Of a stretch of DNA of 64,000 nt, positions 7,995-16,846 are shown piece by piece. The stretch's first letter is position 1, and each line of letters opens with the position of its first letter. The DNA comes from Pseudomonas abietaniphila (GTDB lineage Bacteria; Pseudomonadota; Gammaproteobacteria; Pseudomonadales; Pseudomonadaceae). Both the position numbers and the translations under genes were made by a program. Under the pieces are notes generated by a model. It searched no databases. It was not told the DNA's origin and was given only the letters and a program-made list of their open reading frames with translations. The stretch is from assembly GCF_900100795.1 (NCBI RefSeq), contig NZ_FNCO01000004.1, positions 310,001 to 374,000 on the forward strand, written 5' to 3'.

Positions 7995-8624
7995 ATGATG
8001 AAACTCGACCCGCAGGACCTCGCCCAGATCACTACCACCACGCTGGGTAACTACAACGCCGTCGCCGAAGGCTTCCGCGAAGGGACGCGGGATCACGATG
8101 TCAGTCAGAACATCGATGCGCTGCTGCGTAATATTCAGGGTCTCGCGCCGTTTCAGATTCTGGATTTCGGGTGCGGGCCAGGCCGGGACTTGCAGACGCT
8201 CACGGCCATGGGACACATCGCAACCGGGCTGGACGGCTCGGAACGTTTCGCCGAGATGGCCCGCGCGGACAGCGGATGCGAGGTGTTGCATCAGAACTTT
8301 CTGGAACTAGACCTGCCTGCCGGACGCTTCGACGGCATCTTTGCCAACGCCTCGCTGTTTCATGTCCCGCGTCAGGAACTCCCGCGTGTGCTGCGCGAGT
8401 TGAGAGCCGCCTTGAAACCGGACGGCGTGTTGTTCAGCTCCAATCCGCGCGGAGACAACCAGGAAGGCTGGAAGGGGGAACGCTATGGCTCCTTTCACGA
8501 CTTCGAATCATGGAGCGCGCTGCTGACCGACGCCGGATTTGTCAAAGTGGAGCACTACTACCGGCCTGAAGGACTGCCCCGGGAGCAGCAGCCGTGGTTG
8601 GCCAGTGTGTGGCGAAAAGCCTGA
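7995..8624 (+). CDS. Class I SAM-dependent methyltransferase
   Basis: A methyltransferase of 209 aa with a seven-strand Rossmann fold. The SAM-binding motif I is ILDFGCGPGRDLQTL near residue 54. Motif II/post-I is the GLDGSERFAEMAR segment, and motif IV is GRFDGIFANASLFHV. The later LRELRAALKPDGVLFSSNPRG strand is typical of UbiE/Mtf11 (PF08241-type) enzymes acting on small molecules. The substrate cannot be read from sequence. It stands alone after the REP block, and ATG 7995 is followed immediately by a second ATG at 7998, either of which could serve. Confidence 0.8.
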   Translation: MMKLDPQDLAQITTTTLGNYNAVAEGFREGTRDHDVSQNIDALLRNIQGLAPFQILDFGCGPGRDLQTLTAMGHIATGLDGSERFAEMARADSGCEVLHQNFLELDLPAGRFDGIFANASLFHVPRQELPRVLRELRAALKPDGVLFSSNPRGDNQEGWKGERYGSFHDFESWSALLTDAGFVKVEHYYRPEGLPREQQPWLASVWRKA

Positions 8625-8789
8625 GGGTGATTAAAGCTGAAGAAGCGCAGCGCCCTTCATAACCTGAAGTCGTTGTGCTGACTTCGAAGAAGTCTAAGCA
8701 GTGTCAAAAGTGACAGTATCTCGGCGTGAGGCTTGATTTTATGCTCAGCGTTCTATTCAACGAATGAACATAAACAACGAGCGAAACTC

Positions 8790-9275
8790 ATGGACACCCT
8801 CATCAGAAATGGAAATTTCATTCATGCGCAACTGCCGCCCTGGCAGTCTCAACCAGAAAAACCGCCGTCTCCCCCGCGCTACATCGGTCAGAACGATGGC
8901 AATAGCATCGTGCTGCCGGAAGGGCTTGGCATCATCCAGACCTTCGCGTACAAGCCTATGCCGCTGCGGGTTACCTTTAGGGTAAAGACGCCGGACAACG
9001 CCACAAACCCGGAAGTCATGTGCGTGATCGGTATCGTCTGGCAGAACACGGAGGGTGGGCTAGACCCGACAATCAGTGGTGCATTTGTCTACACGACCGC
9101 AGAGTGGGTCACGCAGGAAATCATGTTTCCGGCGATCGCCGAGAAGAACATCGCATCGATCGCCTTTAGAGCAGCGACCCAAGCTGAAAAGGCGTTGAAC
9201 CCCAAGTATCAGAACCCGAGCTTTGGCCCTGCTGAGTTTGCAGACTTCAAAGTGGTCTACGCGCCTGAAGAATAG
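8790..9275 (+). CDS. Uncharacterised protein, possible beta-sandwich fold
   Basis: A protein of 161 aa that I do not recognise. The frame is open from 8733, but ATG 8790 (MDTLIRNGNFIHAQLPPWQ) is the likely start because the NGNF...PPW opening is the usual beginning of carbohydrate-binding-like jelly-roll modules. The rest alternates short beta strands (PLRVTFRVKTPD, VMCVIGIVWQN, ADFKVVYAPEE) without any signal peptide or membrane span. It may be a small binding or surface protein like the two-repeat protein at 4.8 kb, although no clear similarity between them is visible. It converges on the efflux operon across a 24-bp GC-rich hairpin. Confidence 0.6.
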   Translation: MDTLIRNGNFIHAQLPPWQSQPEKPPSPPRYIGQNDGNSIVLPEGLGIIQTFAYKPMPLRVTFRVKTPDNATNPEVMCVIGIVWQNTEGGLDPTISGAFVYTTAEWVTQEIMFPAIAEKNIASIAFRAATQAEKALNPKYQNPSFGPAEFADFKVVYAPEE

Positions 9276-9293
9276 CCCCAACGGCCGACGGTA

Positions 9294-9317
9294 GAGCGGG
9301 CCACACAGGGCCCGCTC
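9294..9317. terminator. Hairpin between convergent genes
   Basis: A 9-bp perfect stem (GAGCGGGCC / GGCCCGCTC) with a 6-nt loop lies between the uncharacterised gene ending at 9275 and the RND permease ending at 9324. There is no clear T run, so termination in either direction is only probable. Confidence 0.5.
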
Positions 9318-9323
9318 ATCCGT

Positions 9324-12300
9324 TCACTCCGCCGCAGGCTGCGCGTCTGAATCACCCTCGTCTTGCGTGTGCTTCTGCTTCTCGGCCTCAGCCTTCTCGC
9401 GCTGCTCCTGGGTCGGCTCCTTGATCTTGTACCAGGCCACGTACAGCGCAGGCAGAAACAGCAATGTCAGCAGCGTGGCGATGATGATCCCGCCGATCAT
9501 GGCGTACGCCATCGGGCCCCAGAACACTTCTCGGGCAATCGGGATCATGCCCAGACTCGCCGCCGCCGCCGTGAGCAGAATCGGCCGACGACGATGTTCG
9601 GTGGCTTCGGCCACGGCGTCCCAAGGCAAATAGCCCGCCACTTCGTATTCGTGAATCTGCGTCACCAGGATCACCGAGTTGCGGATGATGATGCCGATCA
9701 GCGCGAGGATGCCGAGAATCGCCACGAAGCCCATGGGCGTTCCGGTCGGCACCAGCGCCAGCACGACGCCGATCAAGCCCAGCGGCGCGACGCTGGCGAC
9801 GAGGAACATCTTCTGCACGCTGTGCAGCTGGATCATCAGGAATGTCGCCATCAGGAAGATCATCAATGGCACGACCTTGGCGATCGGACCTTGGGCCTTG
9901 CCGCTTTCTTCCACCGTACCGCCGGTGGCGACCTTGTAACCGACTGGCAGGCCGGCGGCGAACTTGTCGATTTCCGGCTTTAACTGTTTGACCAGATCGG
10001 TCGGCTGAATCTCGCCCTGCACCGCCGCCTTGAGCGTGATCGTCGGTTTGCGGTCCCGTCGCCAGACCAGCGGCTGCTCCAGCTCATACCGCACATTGGC
10101 GAACGCCAGCAGCGGAATCGAAGCGCCATTTTGCGTCACGATCTGCAGGTTCTGCAGGGTTTCCGGCGAGCCACGCTCGGCATCCACGGCCCGGCCGACG
10201 ACGTTGATGAGGTAAATGTCATCGCGCACCTGGGTCACGTTGGCCCCGGTGACGATGCTGTTCATCAGTCGCGCCACGTCTTCCGACGACAACCCGAGCT
10301 GCCGGGCCTTGTCCTGATTGATGTCGATGCGCAGGACTTTGCCGGGCTCGTTCCAGTCGTAAATCATCTCGCCGATGTGCTGATTCTGATCAAGCAGCGT
10401 CGCCAGCTCGATGGCGTGCTGACGGACCTTGTCGATGTTGTCACCACTGACGCGGTATTGAATCGGTCGTCCCACCGGAGGCCCCATTTCCAGTGGTTGA
10501 AGGTAGGCGCTGATGCCGACGAAATCTTCACGCAGCCGCTTTCTCAAACGGTCGATCAGCGCACCCCGCTCCTCCAGCCCTTTGCTGACGATCACCAGTT
10601 GCGCGTAGTAAGGATTTTCCAGTTGTTGGTCCAGTGGCAGGTAGAAACGCACCGCACCCTGACCGATGTACGTGCTCCAGCGAACGATGTCCGGGTCGTC
10701 CTTGATCATCGCCTCCAGCTTGTCCACCGCTTTGCGCGTCTCATTGATCGAGGCGTTCTGCGGCAGGTTGAGGTCCAGCAGGATTTCCGGCCGGTCCGAC
10801 GACGGGAAGAACTGGTTCTGCACGAAGCGCATGCAAAACAGCGACACCGCAAACAGCGCAATGGTAATGCCGATCGCCAGCCAGCGATGCCGCATGGCCC
10901 AGAACATCGAACCGTTGAAGGCGCGAGCGATGCGCCCAGGCGGCTTCTGTTCGTGCTTTTTGATCTTGTCGCTGAGGATGTGCACGCCGATCACGGGCGC
11001 AAACAACACCGCGACCACCCACGACACCAGCATCGCCACGGCAATCACCGCGAACAACGTGAAGGTGTATTCACCTGCCGAGCTGGCGTTGAGGCCGATG
11101 GGTACAAAACCCGCCACCGTTACCAGCGTACCGGTCAGCATCGGAAAGGCCGTCGACGTATAGGCAAAGGTCGCGGCCTGCTCTTTGGTGTCACCCAGCT
11201 CCAGGCGCGACACCATCATCTCCACCGTGATCATCGCGTCATCTACCAAAAGACCCAGCGCGATGATCAGGGCGCCCAGCGAGATCCGCTGCATGGTGAT
11301 GCCGCTGTATTCCATGAACACGAAGACCATCGCCAGCACCAGCGGAATCGAACAGGCGACCACCAACCCGGCGCGCACACCCAGGCTGATGAAGCTGACG
11401 ACCAGCACGATGATCACGGCCTCGAACAACGCGCTGGTGAAACCGCCAACAGCCTTCTCGACCACTTGCGCCTGATCGGAGACGTTGTGCACGCCCACAC
11501 CGATGGGCAGGTCCGCCGTGGCCTGATCCATCCGTGCGTGAAGGTCTTTGCCGAACGCCTGGACATTGCCGCCCTTCTTCATCGCGATGGCCAGACCGAT
11601 CGCGGTTTTGCCGTTGAAACGGAACTCCGGTTTCGCCGGATCGACATAGCCGCGACTGATTTCAGCAATGTCGCTCAGCCGGTAGAAACGATCGTTGAGC
11701 CGCAGGTTGACGGCTTCGAGGTCTTTTTCTGACTGGAATTGCCCGGAGGTTCGCACGGAAATCCGCTCGGGCCCGGCCTCGATCACACCCGCAGGGGTCA
11801 CCGCGTTCTGCGACTGCAGGCTTTGCACGACCTGACGCTGATCCAGCCCCAGTGCCGCCAGTTTGCGGGTGGAGAAATTCAGGTAGATCACTTCGTCCTG
11901 CTGGCCGATCATCTGAATCTTGCCCAGCCCCGGCACATCGCGGATCTGCACCCGGACCTGCTCGACGTAGTCACGCAGTTGACGAAGCGTCAGGCCATCG
12001 GCAGTGAACGCGTAGATGGAGCCAAACACGTCACCGAATTCATCGTTGAACGCAGGCCCCTGAATCCCTTGGGGGAAGGTGCCGCGAATGTCGTCGATCT
12101 TCTTGCGCACCTGATACCAGATGTCCGGGATGGCCTCGGCGCTGGTGGTGTCGCGCAGGTAGACGTACACCGTCGATTCGCCCGGTCGTGTGTAGCTCTT
12201 CACGTAATCGAGGGAATCCAGTTCTTCGAGTTTTTTCTCGATGCGATCCGTGACCTGACTCAGGGTTTCATCGACCGTAGCGCCGGGCCAGCGGGTCTGA

Positions 12301-12452
12301 ATGACCATGGTCTTGATGGTGAACGAAGGGTCCTCCTCACGCCCCAGGTTCATGTACGAAAACACGCCCATCAGCAGGCCGACGAACATCAGGTACCAGA
12401 CGAAGGATTGATGCTTGAGCGCCCAATCGGAGAGGTTGAACGTCCCTTTCAT
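9324..12452 (-). CDS. RND efflux pump inner-membrane transporter, TriC-like
   Basis: A resistance-nodulation-division transporter of 1042 aa, the full family length. It exports substrates from the periplasm or inner leaflet using the proton gradient. The N-terminal membrane span is followed by GREEDPSFTIKTMVI, typical of the AcrB/TriC-like group. The proton-relay segment (GALIIALGLLVDDAMITVEMM) in the middle of the first half carries the paired aspartates. The second half repeats the fold with ILGILALIGIIIRNSVILV. Its start overlaps the end of the upstream adaptor gene. With two adaptor genes ahead of it, the layout matches TriABC of P. aeruginosa, a triclosan pump with an unlinked outer-membrane channel. 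No channel gene is present here. Confidence 0.88.
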   Translation of the reverse strand: MKGTFNLSDWALKHQSFVWYLMFVGLLMGVFSYMNLGREEDPSFTIKTMVIQTRWPGATVDETLSQVTDRIEKKLEELDSLDYVKSYTRPGESTVYVYLRDTTSAEAIPDIWYQVRKKIDDIRGTFPQGIQGPAFNDEFGDVFGSIYAFTADGLTLRQLRDYVEQVRVQIRDVPGLGKIQMIGQQDEVIYLNFSTRKLAALGLDQRQVVQSLQSQNAVTPAGVIEAGPERISVRTSGQFQSEKDLEAVNLRLNDRFYRLSDIAEISRGYVDPAKPEFRFNGKTAIGLAIAMKKGGNVQAFGKDLHARMDQATADLPIGVGVHNVSDQAQVVEKAVGGFTSALFEAVIIVLVVSFISLGVRAGLVVACSIPLVLAMVFVFMEYSGITMQRISLGALIIALGLLVDDAMITVEMMVSRLELGDTKEQAATFAYTSTAFPMLTGTLVTVAGFVPIGLNASSAGEYTFTLFAVIAVAMLVSWVVAVLFAPVIGVHILSDKIKKHEQKPPGRIARAFNGSMFWAMRHRWLAIGITIALFAVSLFCMRFVQNQFFPSSDRPEILLDLNLPQNASINETRKAVDKLEAMIKDDPDIVRWSTYIGQGAVRFYLPLDQQLENPYYAQLVIVSKGLEERGALIDRLRKRLREDFVGISAYLQPLEMGPPVGRPIQYRVSGDNIDKVRQHAIELATLLDQNQHIGEMIYDWNEPGKVLRIDINQDKARQLGLSSEDVARLMNSIVTGANVTQVRDDIYLINVVGRAVDAERGSPETLQNLQIVTQNGASIPLLAFANVRYELEQPLVWRRDRKPTITLKAAVQGEIQPTDLVKQLKPEIDKFAAGLPVGYKVATGGTVEESGKAQGPIAKVVPLMIFLMATFLMIQLHSVQKMFLVASVAPLGLIGVVLALVPTGTPMGFVAILGILALIGIIIRNSVILVTQIHEYEVAGYLPWDAVAEATEHRRRPILLTAAAASLGMIPIAREVFWGPMAYAMIGGIIIATLLTLLFLPALYVAWYKIKEPTQEQREKAEAEKQKHTQDEGDSDAQPAAE

Positions 12453-13516
12453 CGTGGGCTGTCCTTATCGACTTTGACTTTCTGCCCCGGCTTGAGGCTG
12501 TTTACACCGGCGGTGACCACACGCTCGCCGCCCTTGACGCCAGAGACGACAAGGGTGTCGTCGCCTCGGCTGAGGACGTTGACGGGGTGCGGCGAGACCG
12601 TCTGGTTCTGCATGTCGACGATCCAGACCTGCGTCTTGCCGTCGACTTCCTGCAACGCGTTCGCCGGCAGTTCGATGCGTGGCTCGATCGCGGAGCTGAG
12701 CGTGACGCTGATGGCCGTGCCCAAACGGAACGCGGCGGGCGTGTCTGCCAGCGTCAGACGGGCGCGGCGAGTGCGGGTGGAGGCCTCGGCTTGAGGCTCC
12801 AGTTCACGCAGCGTCGCCGTGGTGTTGATGTCCGGCTCAAGCTGGCTGGCGACCTTGAACACCACATCCTGCGGCAGTTGCTCGGCCAAGGGCGCTGGCA
12901 GGTCGATGACGGCTTCCTTGATGTCCGGCCGCGCCAGCGTCACGACCTGCTGACCCGCGCTGACCACTTGGCCCGCTTCGGCCTTCCATTCGGTGACCAC
13001 AGCCGCGTGATCGGTGCGCAATTCGCTGTAGCTCAACTGGTCCTGAGCCTGTTGCACCGAGGCCTTCGCCTGATTGAAGGATGACTGGGTGGTCTTCAGA
13101 TCGGTGACCGCGACGTCCAGCGCTGCCTGCGCACCGACGCCTCGATCAAACAACTCCTGCTGGCGTCGGGCGTTGGCCTGCGCGTTGATGTACTGAGCCT
13201 CGACGCGCGCCAGGTCGCCCTGACTCGAGCGCAACTGGTTCTGCAGGTCGGTGGGATCGAGTGTCGCCAGTAACTGACCTTTCTCGACCTCGCTGCCGAC
13301 ATCGACGCTACGCGACGCGATGCGCCCCGACACCCGAAAACCCAGCGTACTTTCGTAACGCGCAGCGATGTTGCCCGCGAAACGTCCGAGATTCTCAGTC
13401 GCCTGCGCTTTGACCTCCATGTACAGCACCGGGCGCACGGGCTCAGGTGGCGGCTCTTCCTTGCTGCAAGCGCCAAGCATCAGGCCCGAAAGCACCATCA
13501 GTGACAGGCGCTTCAT
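12449..13516 (-). CDS. RND efflux periplasmic adaptor lipoprotein, TriB-like
   Basis: A membrane fusion protein of 355 aa bridging the RND transporter to an outer-membrane channel. The N-terminus MKRLSLMVLSGLMLGACSKEE ends in a lipobox (LGAC, Cys17), so it should be lipid-anchored in the periplasm. The lipoyl/barrel-sandwich halves (GFRVSGRIASRSVDVGSEVEKGQLLA, and AAVVTEWKAEAGQVVSAGQQV) flank a helical hairpin. A C-terminal membrane-proximal region ends in LKPGQKVKV. It overlaps the transporter gene and the preceding adaptor gene by 4 nt each, so the three are coupled. Confidence 0.85.
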   Translation of the reverse strand: MKRLSLMVLSGLMLGACSKEEPPPEPVRPVLYMEVKAQATENLGRFAGNIAARYESTLGFRVSGRIASRSVDVGSEVEKGQLLATLDPTDLQNQLRSSQGDLARVEAQYINAQANARRQQELFDRGVGAQAALDVAVTDLKTTQSSFNQAKASVQQAQDQLSYSELRTDHAAVVTEWKAEAGQVVSAGQQVVTLARPDIKEAVIDLPAPLAEQLPQDVVFKVASQLEPDINTTATLRELEPQAEASTRTRRARLTLADTPAAFRLGTAISVTLSSAIEPRIELPANALQEVDGKTQVWIVDMQNQTVSPHPVNVLSRGDDTLVVSGVKGGERVVTAGVNSLKPGQKVKVDKDSPR

Positions 13517-14640
13517 TGCGAATCCCCCGTCAGGTTCTTATAGGCAACGACCCTTTCCACCTGCATGTCGGGGTGCAGCAGTTGCGTGCCCGCCACCACC
13601 ACTTTCTCGCCAGCCTTGAGGCCATCGACGATGATCACTTTCCCCGTGAGATACCGCCCGACCGTGACGCCTCTCAAGCTGACCTTATTCTGATCATCGA
13701 CCACCCACACAGCCGGTTTACCCAACTGATCGCCCAGCCCTTTGGTGAGTGCGGACCACGGCAGCTCGACGCTCTGTTTCGCCGGGACGGTCAGCGCCGC
13801 GCTGACCACCGACCCCAGATCCATCCCTTCGGGCAACGAACTCAAGGCGATCTTCACTTGCAGCGTCCCGGTCTGCGCCGACACAGCGGGCGTCACCTCG
13901 CGCACCTTGCCGGTGGCTTTGATAGTCGGATTATCCAGCAGCGTGACTTCCACCGGCTGGTCGGTCGGCGGCTGAACGAACAGTGACTCGTAGACGTTGA
14001 ACACGGCGTCGCGCTCGCCGTCACGGGCCTGGCTGAAGATCGGCATGGTGGCCTGCACCACCTGACCGACCTCGGCCTGGCGCGCAGTAATGATCCCCGG
14101 CGCGTCGGCGATCAACGAGGTGTATCCCAACTGCTCACGCGCGTTGGCCAGTTGCGCCTGAGCGGCTTTAAGTGCGCTCTGGCTGCTGCGCAATTGCGCT
14201 TGGGCCGAGTCGTATTCACTTTTGCTGGTATAGCCTTTAGGCAGGAGTTTTTGCTGGCGGACAAACGCGGCGGCGGTTTGTTTGACACGCGCCTGCTCGG
14301 CAGCTTCAGCCGCGATGGCCGAATCGACACTGGTCTGCAAATCCTTGGGGTCCAGTTTGGCGAGCACTTGTTTGGCGGTAATGCGATCACCGACATCGAC
14401 CATCCGCTGAATGATCTTGCCGCCCACGCGAAACGACAGCTGCGTCTGTACGCGAGCCTGGATATCGCCGGTCAGCGAGACGGCAGCGGCAAACTCGGCG
14501 GTTTTGACGTCTTGCACCTGCACGCGCGGGAGCGCCGGATCGGCGGGCTTTTCCTTCCCGCAGCCCAACAGCAGTGTCAGGCACAGACCAAGTCCTAGAA
14601 ACATCAAGCGGTTATGAAGAACCAAGGGTTGAGCGGGCAT
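13513..14640 (-). CDS. RND efflux periplasmic adaptor lipoprotein, TriA-like
   Basis: The first gene of the efflux operon, a second membrane fusion protein of 375 aa. ATG 14640 is chosen because AAGGAG lies just upstream; the open frame continues to a TTG at 14658 that would place the ribosome-binding site inside the gene. The signal ends in a lipobox (LLGC before GKEKP). Lipoyl half-motifs LSFRVGGKIIQRMVDVGDRI and APGIITARQAEVGQVV are clear, with a long hairpin between them. Having two different adaptors for one RND pump is the hallmark of TriABC-type systems. No local regulator gene is adjacent. Confidence 0.85.
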   Translation of the reverse strand: MPAQPLVLHNRLMFLGLGLCLTLLLGCGKEKPADPALPRVQVQDVKTAEFAAAVSLTGDIQARVQTQLSFRVGGKIIQRMVDVGDRITAKQVLAKLDPKDLQTSVDSAIAAEAAEQARVKQTAAAFVRQQKLLPKGYTSKSEYDSAQAQLRSSQSALKAAQAQLANAREQLGYTSLIADAPGIITARQAEVGQVVQATMPIFSQARDGERDAVFNVYESLFVQPPTDQPVEVTLLDNPTIKATGKVREVTPAVSAQTGTLQVKIALSSLPEGMDLGSVVSAALTVPAKQSVELPWSALTKGLGDQLGKPAVWVVDDQNKVSLRGVTVGRYLTGKVIIVDGLKAGEKVVVAGTQLLHPDMQVERVVAYKNLTGDSQ

Positions 14641-14796
14641 GCAAGCTCCTTGTGCCAATGCCTTTGCCTACACCACGCTGCCGAGCGCCGTCATGATGTG
14701 ATCATGCGACTGTGAGCGTAGATCAGGGTTCCTCACACCGCTAAACTCCTTCGAACCTGTTCATCGCCTGCATACGCACGCAGCAAGGGAAGCTCG

Positions 14797-15963
14797 ATGC
14801 TCACCACTTTGGCCGTCGCCAACTACCGCTCGATCAACACGCTGGTCGTACCCCTCGCACGCCTAAATCTGATCACCGGCCCCAACGGCAGCGGCAAATC
14901 CAATCTGTATCGGGCGCTGCGTTTGCTGGCGGAAACCGCTCAGGGTGGCGTCATCAGCGCGCTCGCCCGGGAAGGCGGGCTGAAATCCACCTTCTGGGCC
15001 GGCCCGGAGAGCATCAGCCGACGCATGCGCAATGGCGAGGTGGACATTCAAGGCGGTCCACGCAAAGAGGTCGTGCGACTACGTCTGGGTTTTGCAGCGG
15101 CGGACTTCAGCTATGCCATCTCACTGGGACTGCCGCCACCCCCAACGGCCAACACGGCATTCGGCCTTGATCCAGAGATCAAGCGCGAGTGCATCTGGGC
15201 GGGCTCGCTGTATCGCACGGCAAGCCTGCTGGTGGATCGTGCAGGTCCGATGATCCGCACGCGTGAAGGCCGCAATTGGGACGTCCTGGCGCAACACACT
15301 CCAACCTTCGACAGTCTGTTCGATCAAGTCGGCAACCTGCGCTCATCACCGGAAGTGCTGCAATTGCGCGAGAGCATTCGCGGCTGGCGATTTTATGATC
15401 ACTTTCGCAGCGATGCCGACGCGCCGGCACGCAAGGCTCAGTTGGGCACTCGCACGCCGGTGCTGCATCACGACGGCCGGGATCTTGCGGCCGCGCTGCA
15501 AACGATTCGTGAGATTGGTGAACCCGAGGCGCTGGATGCCGCAATCAGCGACGCCTTCCCCGGCGCGCGGGTGCAAATCAACGCGCAGGCCGGCGGGCTG
15601 TTCGCACTGGAGTTTTATCAACAGGGATTGCTGCGGCCGTTATCCGCTGCGGAGTTATCGGACGGTACGCTGCGCTATCTGTTACTGATTGCCGCGCTGC
15701 TGACCCCGCGTCCGCCGACCATGATGGTACTCAACGAACCGGAAACCAGCCTGCACCCCGACCTACTGCCCGCACTGGCCAGACTGATCATGCGTGCATC
15801 ACAACGTTGTCAGGTGTGGGTCGTGTCCCACGCCAGCCGCCTGATCGCCGCTCTGGAGCAAGACCCCGAGTGCAACTGCATCGTGCTGGAGAAGACGCTG
15901 GGACAGACGGGAATCGTCGGACAGGGAATGCTGAATGAACCGGCGTGGCATTGGCCGGATTGA
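14797..15963 (+). CDS. AAA-family ATPase (RecF/OLD-type), uncharacterised
   Basis: An ABC-type ATPase of 388 aa. The opening LAVANYRSINTLVVPLARLNLITGPNGSGKSNLYRAL places the Walker A motif (GPNGSGKSN) near residue 29, as in SMC, RecF and OLD N-termini. The C-terminal part has LSDGTLRYLLLIAALLTPRPP (signature-like), Walker B/D-loop MMVLNEPETSLHPDLLPALARLI and a switch histidine in VWVVSHASRL. No Toprim nuclease follows, so it is a stand-alone ATPase of the COG4637-like kind. Such proteins are common in Pseudomonas and some act in phage defence with partner nucleases, but no partner is next to it here. It starts at ATG 14797 shortly after AAGGGAAG. Confidence 0.75.
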   Translation: MLTTLAVANYRSINTLVVPLARLNLITGPNGSGKSNLYRALRLLAETAQGGVISALAREGGLKSTFWAGPESISRRMRNGEVDIQGGPRKEVVRLRLGFAAADFSYAISLGLPPPPTANTAFGLDPEIKRECIWAGSLYRTASLLVDRAGPMIRTREGRNWDVLAQHTPTFDSLFDQVGNLRSSPEVLQLRESIRGWRFYDHFRSDADAPARKAQLGTRTPVLHHDGRDLAAALQTIREIGEPEALDAAISDAFPGARVQINAQAGGLFALEFYQQGLLRPLSAAELSDGTLRYLLLIAALLTPRPPTMMVLNEPETSLHPDLLPALARLIMRASQRCQVWVVSHASRLIAALEQDPECNCIVLEKTLGQTGIVGQGMLNEPAWHWPD

Positions 15964-16092
15964 GCCCGAATACAGGACCATGGTCATGTCGGAGCGCATC
16001 CCGCGTCGAACGCGGATTCGTACTCGCCGTCGTATGTACGTCGGACACCGCCCGATGACCTCCACCAGATTTACGCCGGATGAAAATCCCCT

Positions 16093-16816
16093 GTAGGAGC
16101 TGCCGGAGGTTACGACGGTGGCGAATGCGGTGGGTCACTCACCATTGATATCGCTGACCCCACGCATTCGTCCAAACGCCCCCCACACCAAACCGGCTCC
16201 TGCACACCATGGCCCAACTAAAAATCCGGGTGACAGCGCTGTAACTGTAGGAGCTGCCGGAGGTTACGACGGTGGCGAATGCGGTGGGTCACTCACCATT
16301 GATATCGCTGACCCCACGCATTCGTCCAAACGCCCCCCACACCAAGCCGGCTCCTGCACACCATGGCACAACCACAAATCCGGGTGACGGCGCTGCAACT
16401 GTAGGAGCTGCCGGAGGTTACGACGGTGGCGAATGCGGTGGGTCATTCAACATTGATATCGCTGACCCCACACACTCGTCCAAACGCCCCCCGCACCAAG
16501 CCGGCTCCTGCACACCATGGCACAACCACAAATCCGGGTGACGGCGCTGCAACTGTAGGAGCTGCCGGAGGTTACGACGGTGGCGAATGCGGTGGGTCAT
16601 TCAACATTGATATCGCTGACCCCACACACTCGTCCAAACGCCCCCCGCACCAAGCCGGCTCCTGCACACCATGGCACAACCACAAATCCGGGTGACAGCG
16701 CTGTAACTGTAGGAGCTGCCGGAGGTTACGACGGTGGCGAATGCGGTGGGTCACTCAATATTGATATCGCTGACCCCACACATTCGTCCAAACGCCCCCC
16801 TGCACCAAACCGGCTC
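16093..16816. repeat. Tandem array, 154-bp unit, about 4.7 copies, built on a REP-type pair
   Basis: GTAGGAGCTGCCGGAGG starts at 16093, 16247, 16401, 16555 and 16709, exactly 154 bp apart each time. The fifth copy ends near 16816 in CCAAACCGGCTCC. Each unit begins with a REP-like GTAGGAGC and carries near its end the inverted GGCTCCTGC, so it looks like a REPIN amplified in tandem. Copies 3 and 4 are nearly identical, and the others differ at a few sites. Because 154 is not a multiple of three, the reading frame changes in each copy. The 60-89-codon open frames are therefore by-products rather than a repeat protein. The array fills most of the 880-bp gap (15964-16846) between two convergent genes. 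Confidence 0.9.
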
Positions 16817-16846
16817 CACCATCACGTTTTGCATCAAGCCAATGGA

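Noticed and set aside
10131..11732. 533-codon plus-strand open frame within the RND permease region
   Set aside because: Antisense shadow of the 1042-codon permease, rich in His, Gln, Asp and Arg as expected for such shadows.
16118..16754. Series of 60- and 89-codon open frames that look like a repeated protein
   Set aside because: They arise from the 154-bp array. The period is not a multiple of three, both strands are open equally, and no ribosome-binding sites are present.
16093..16816. CRISPR array
   Set aside because: The repeats are contiguous copies of a 154-bp unit with no unique spacers and no cas genes nearby.
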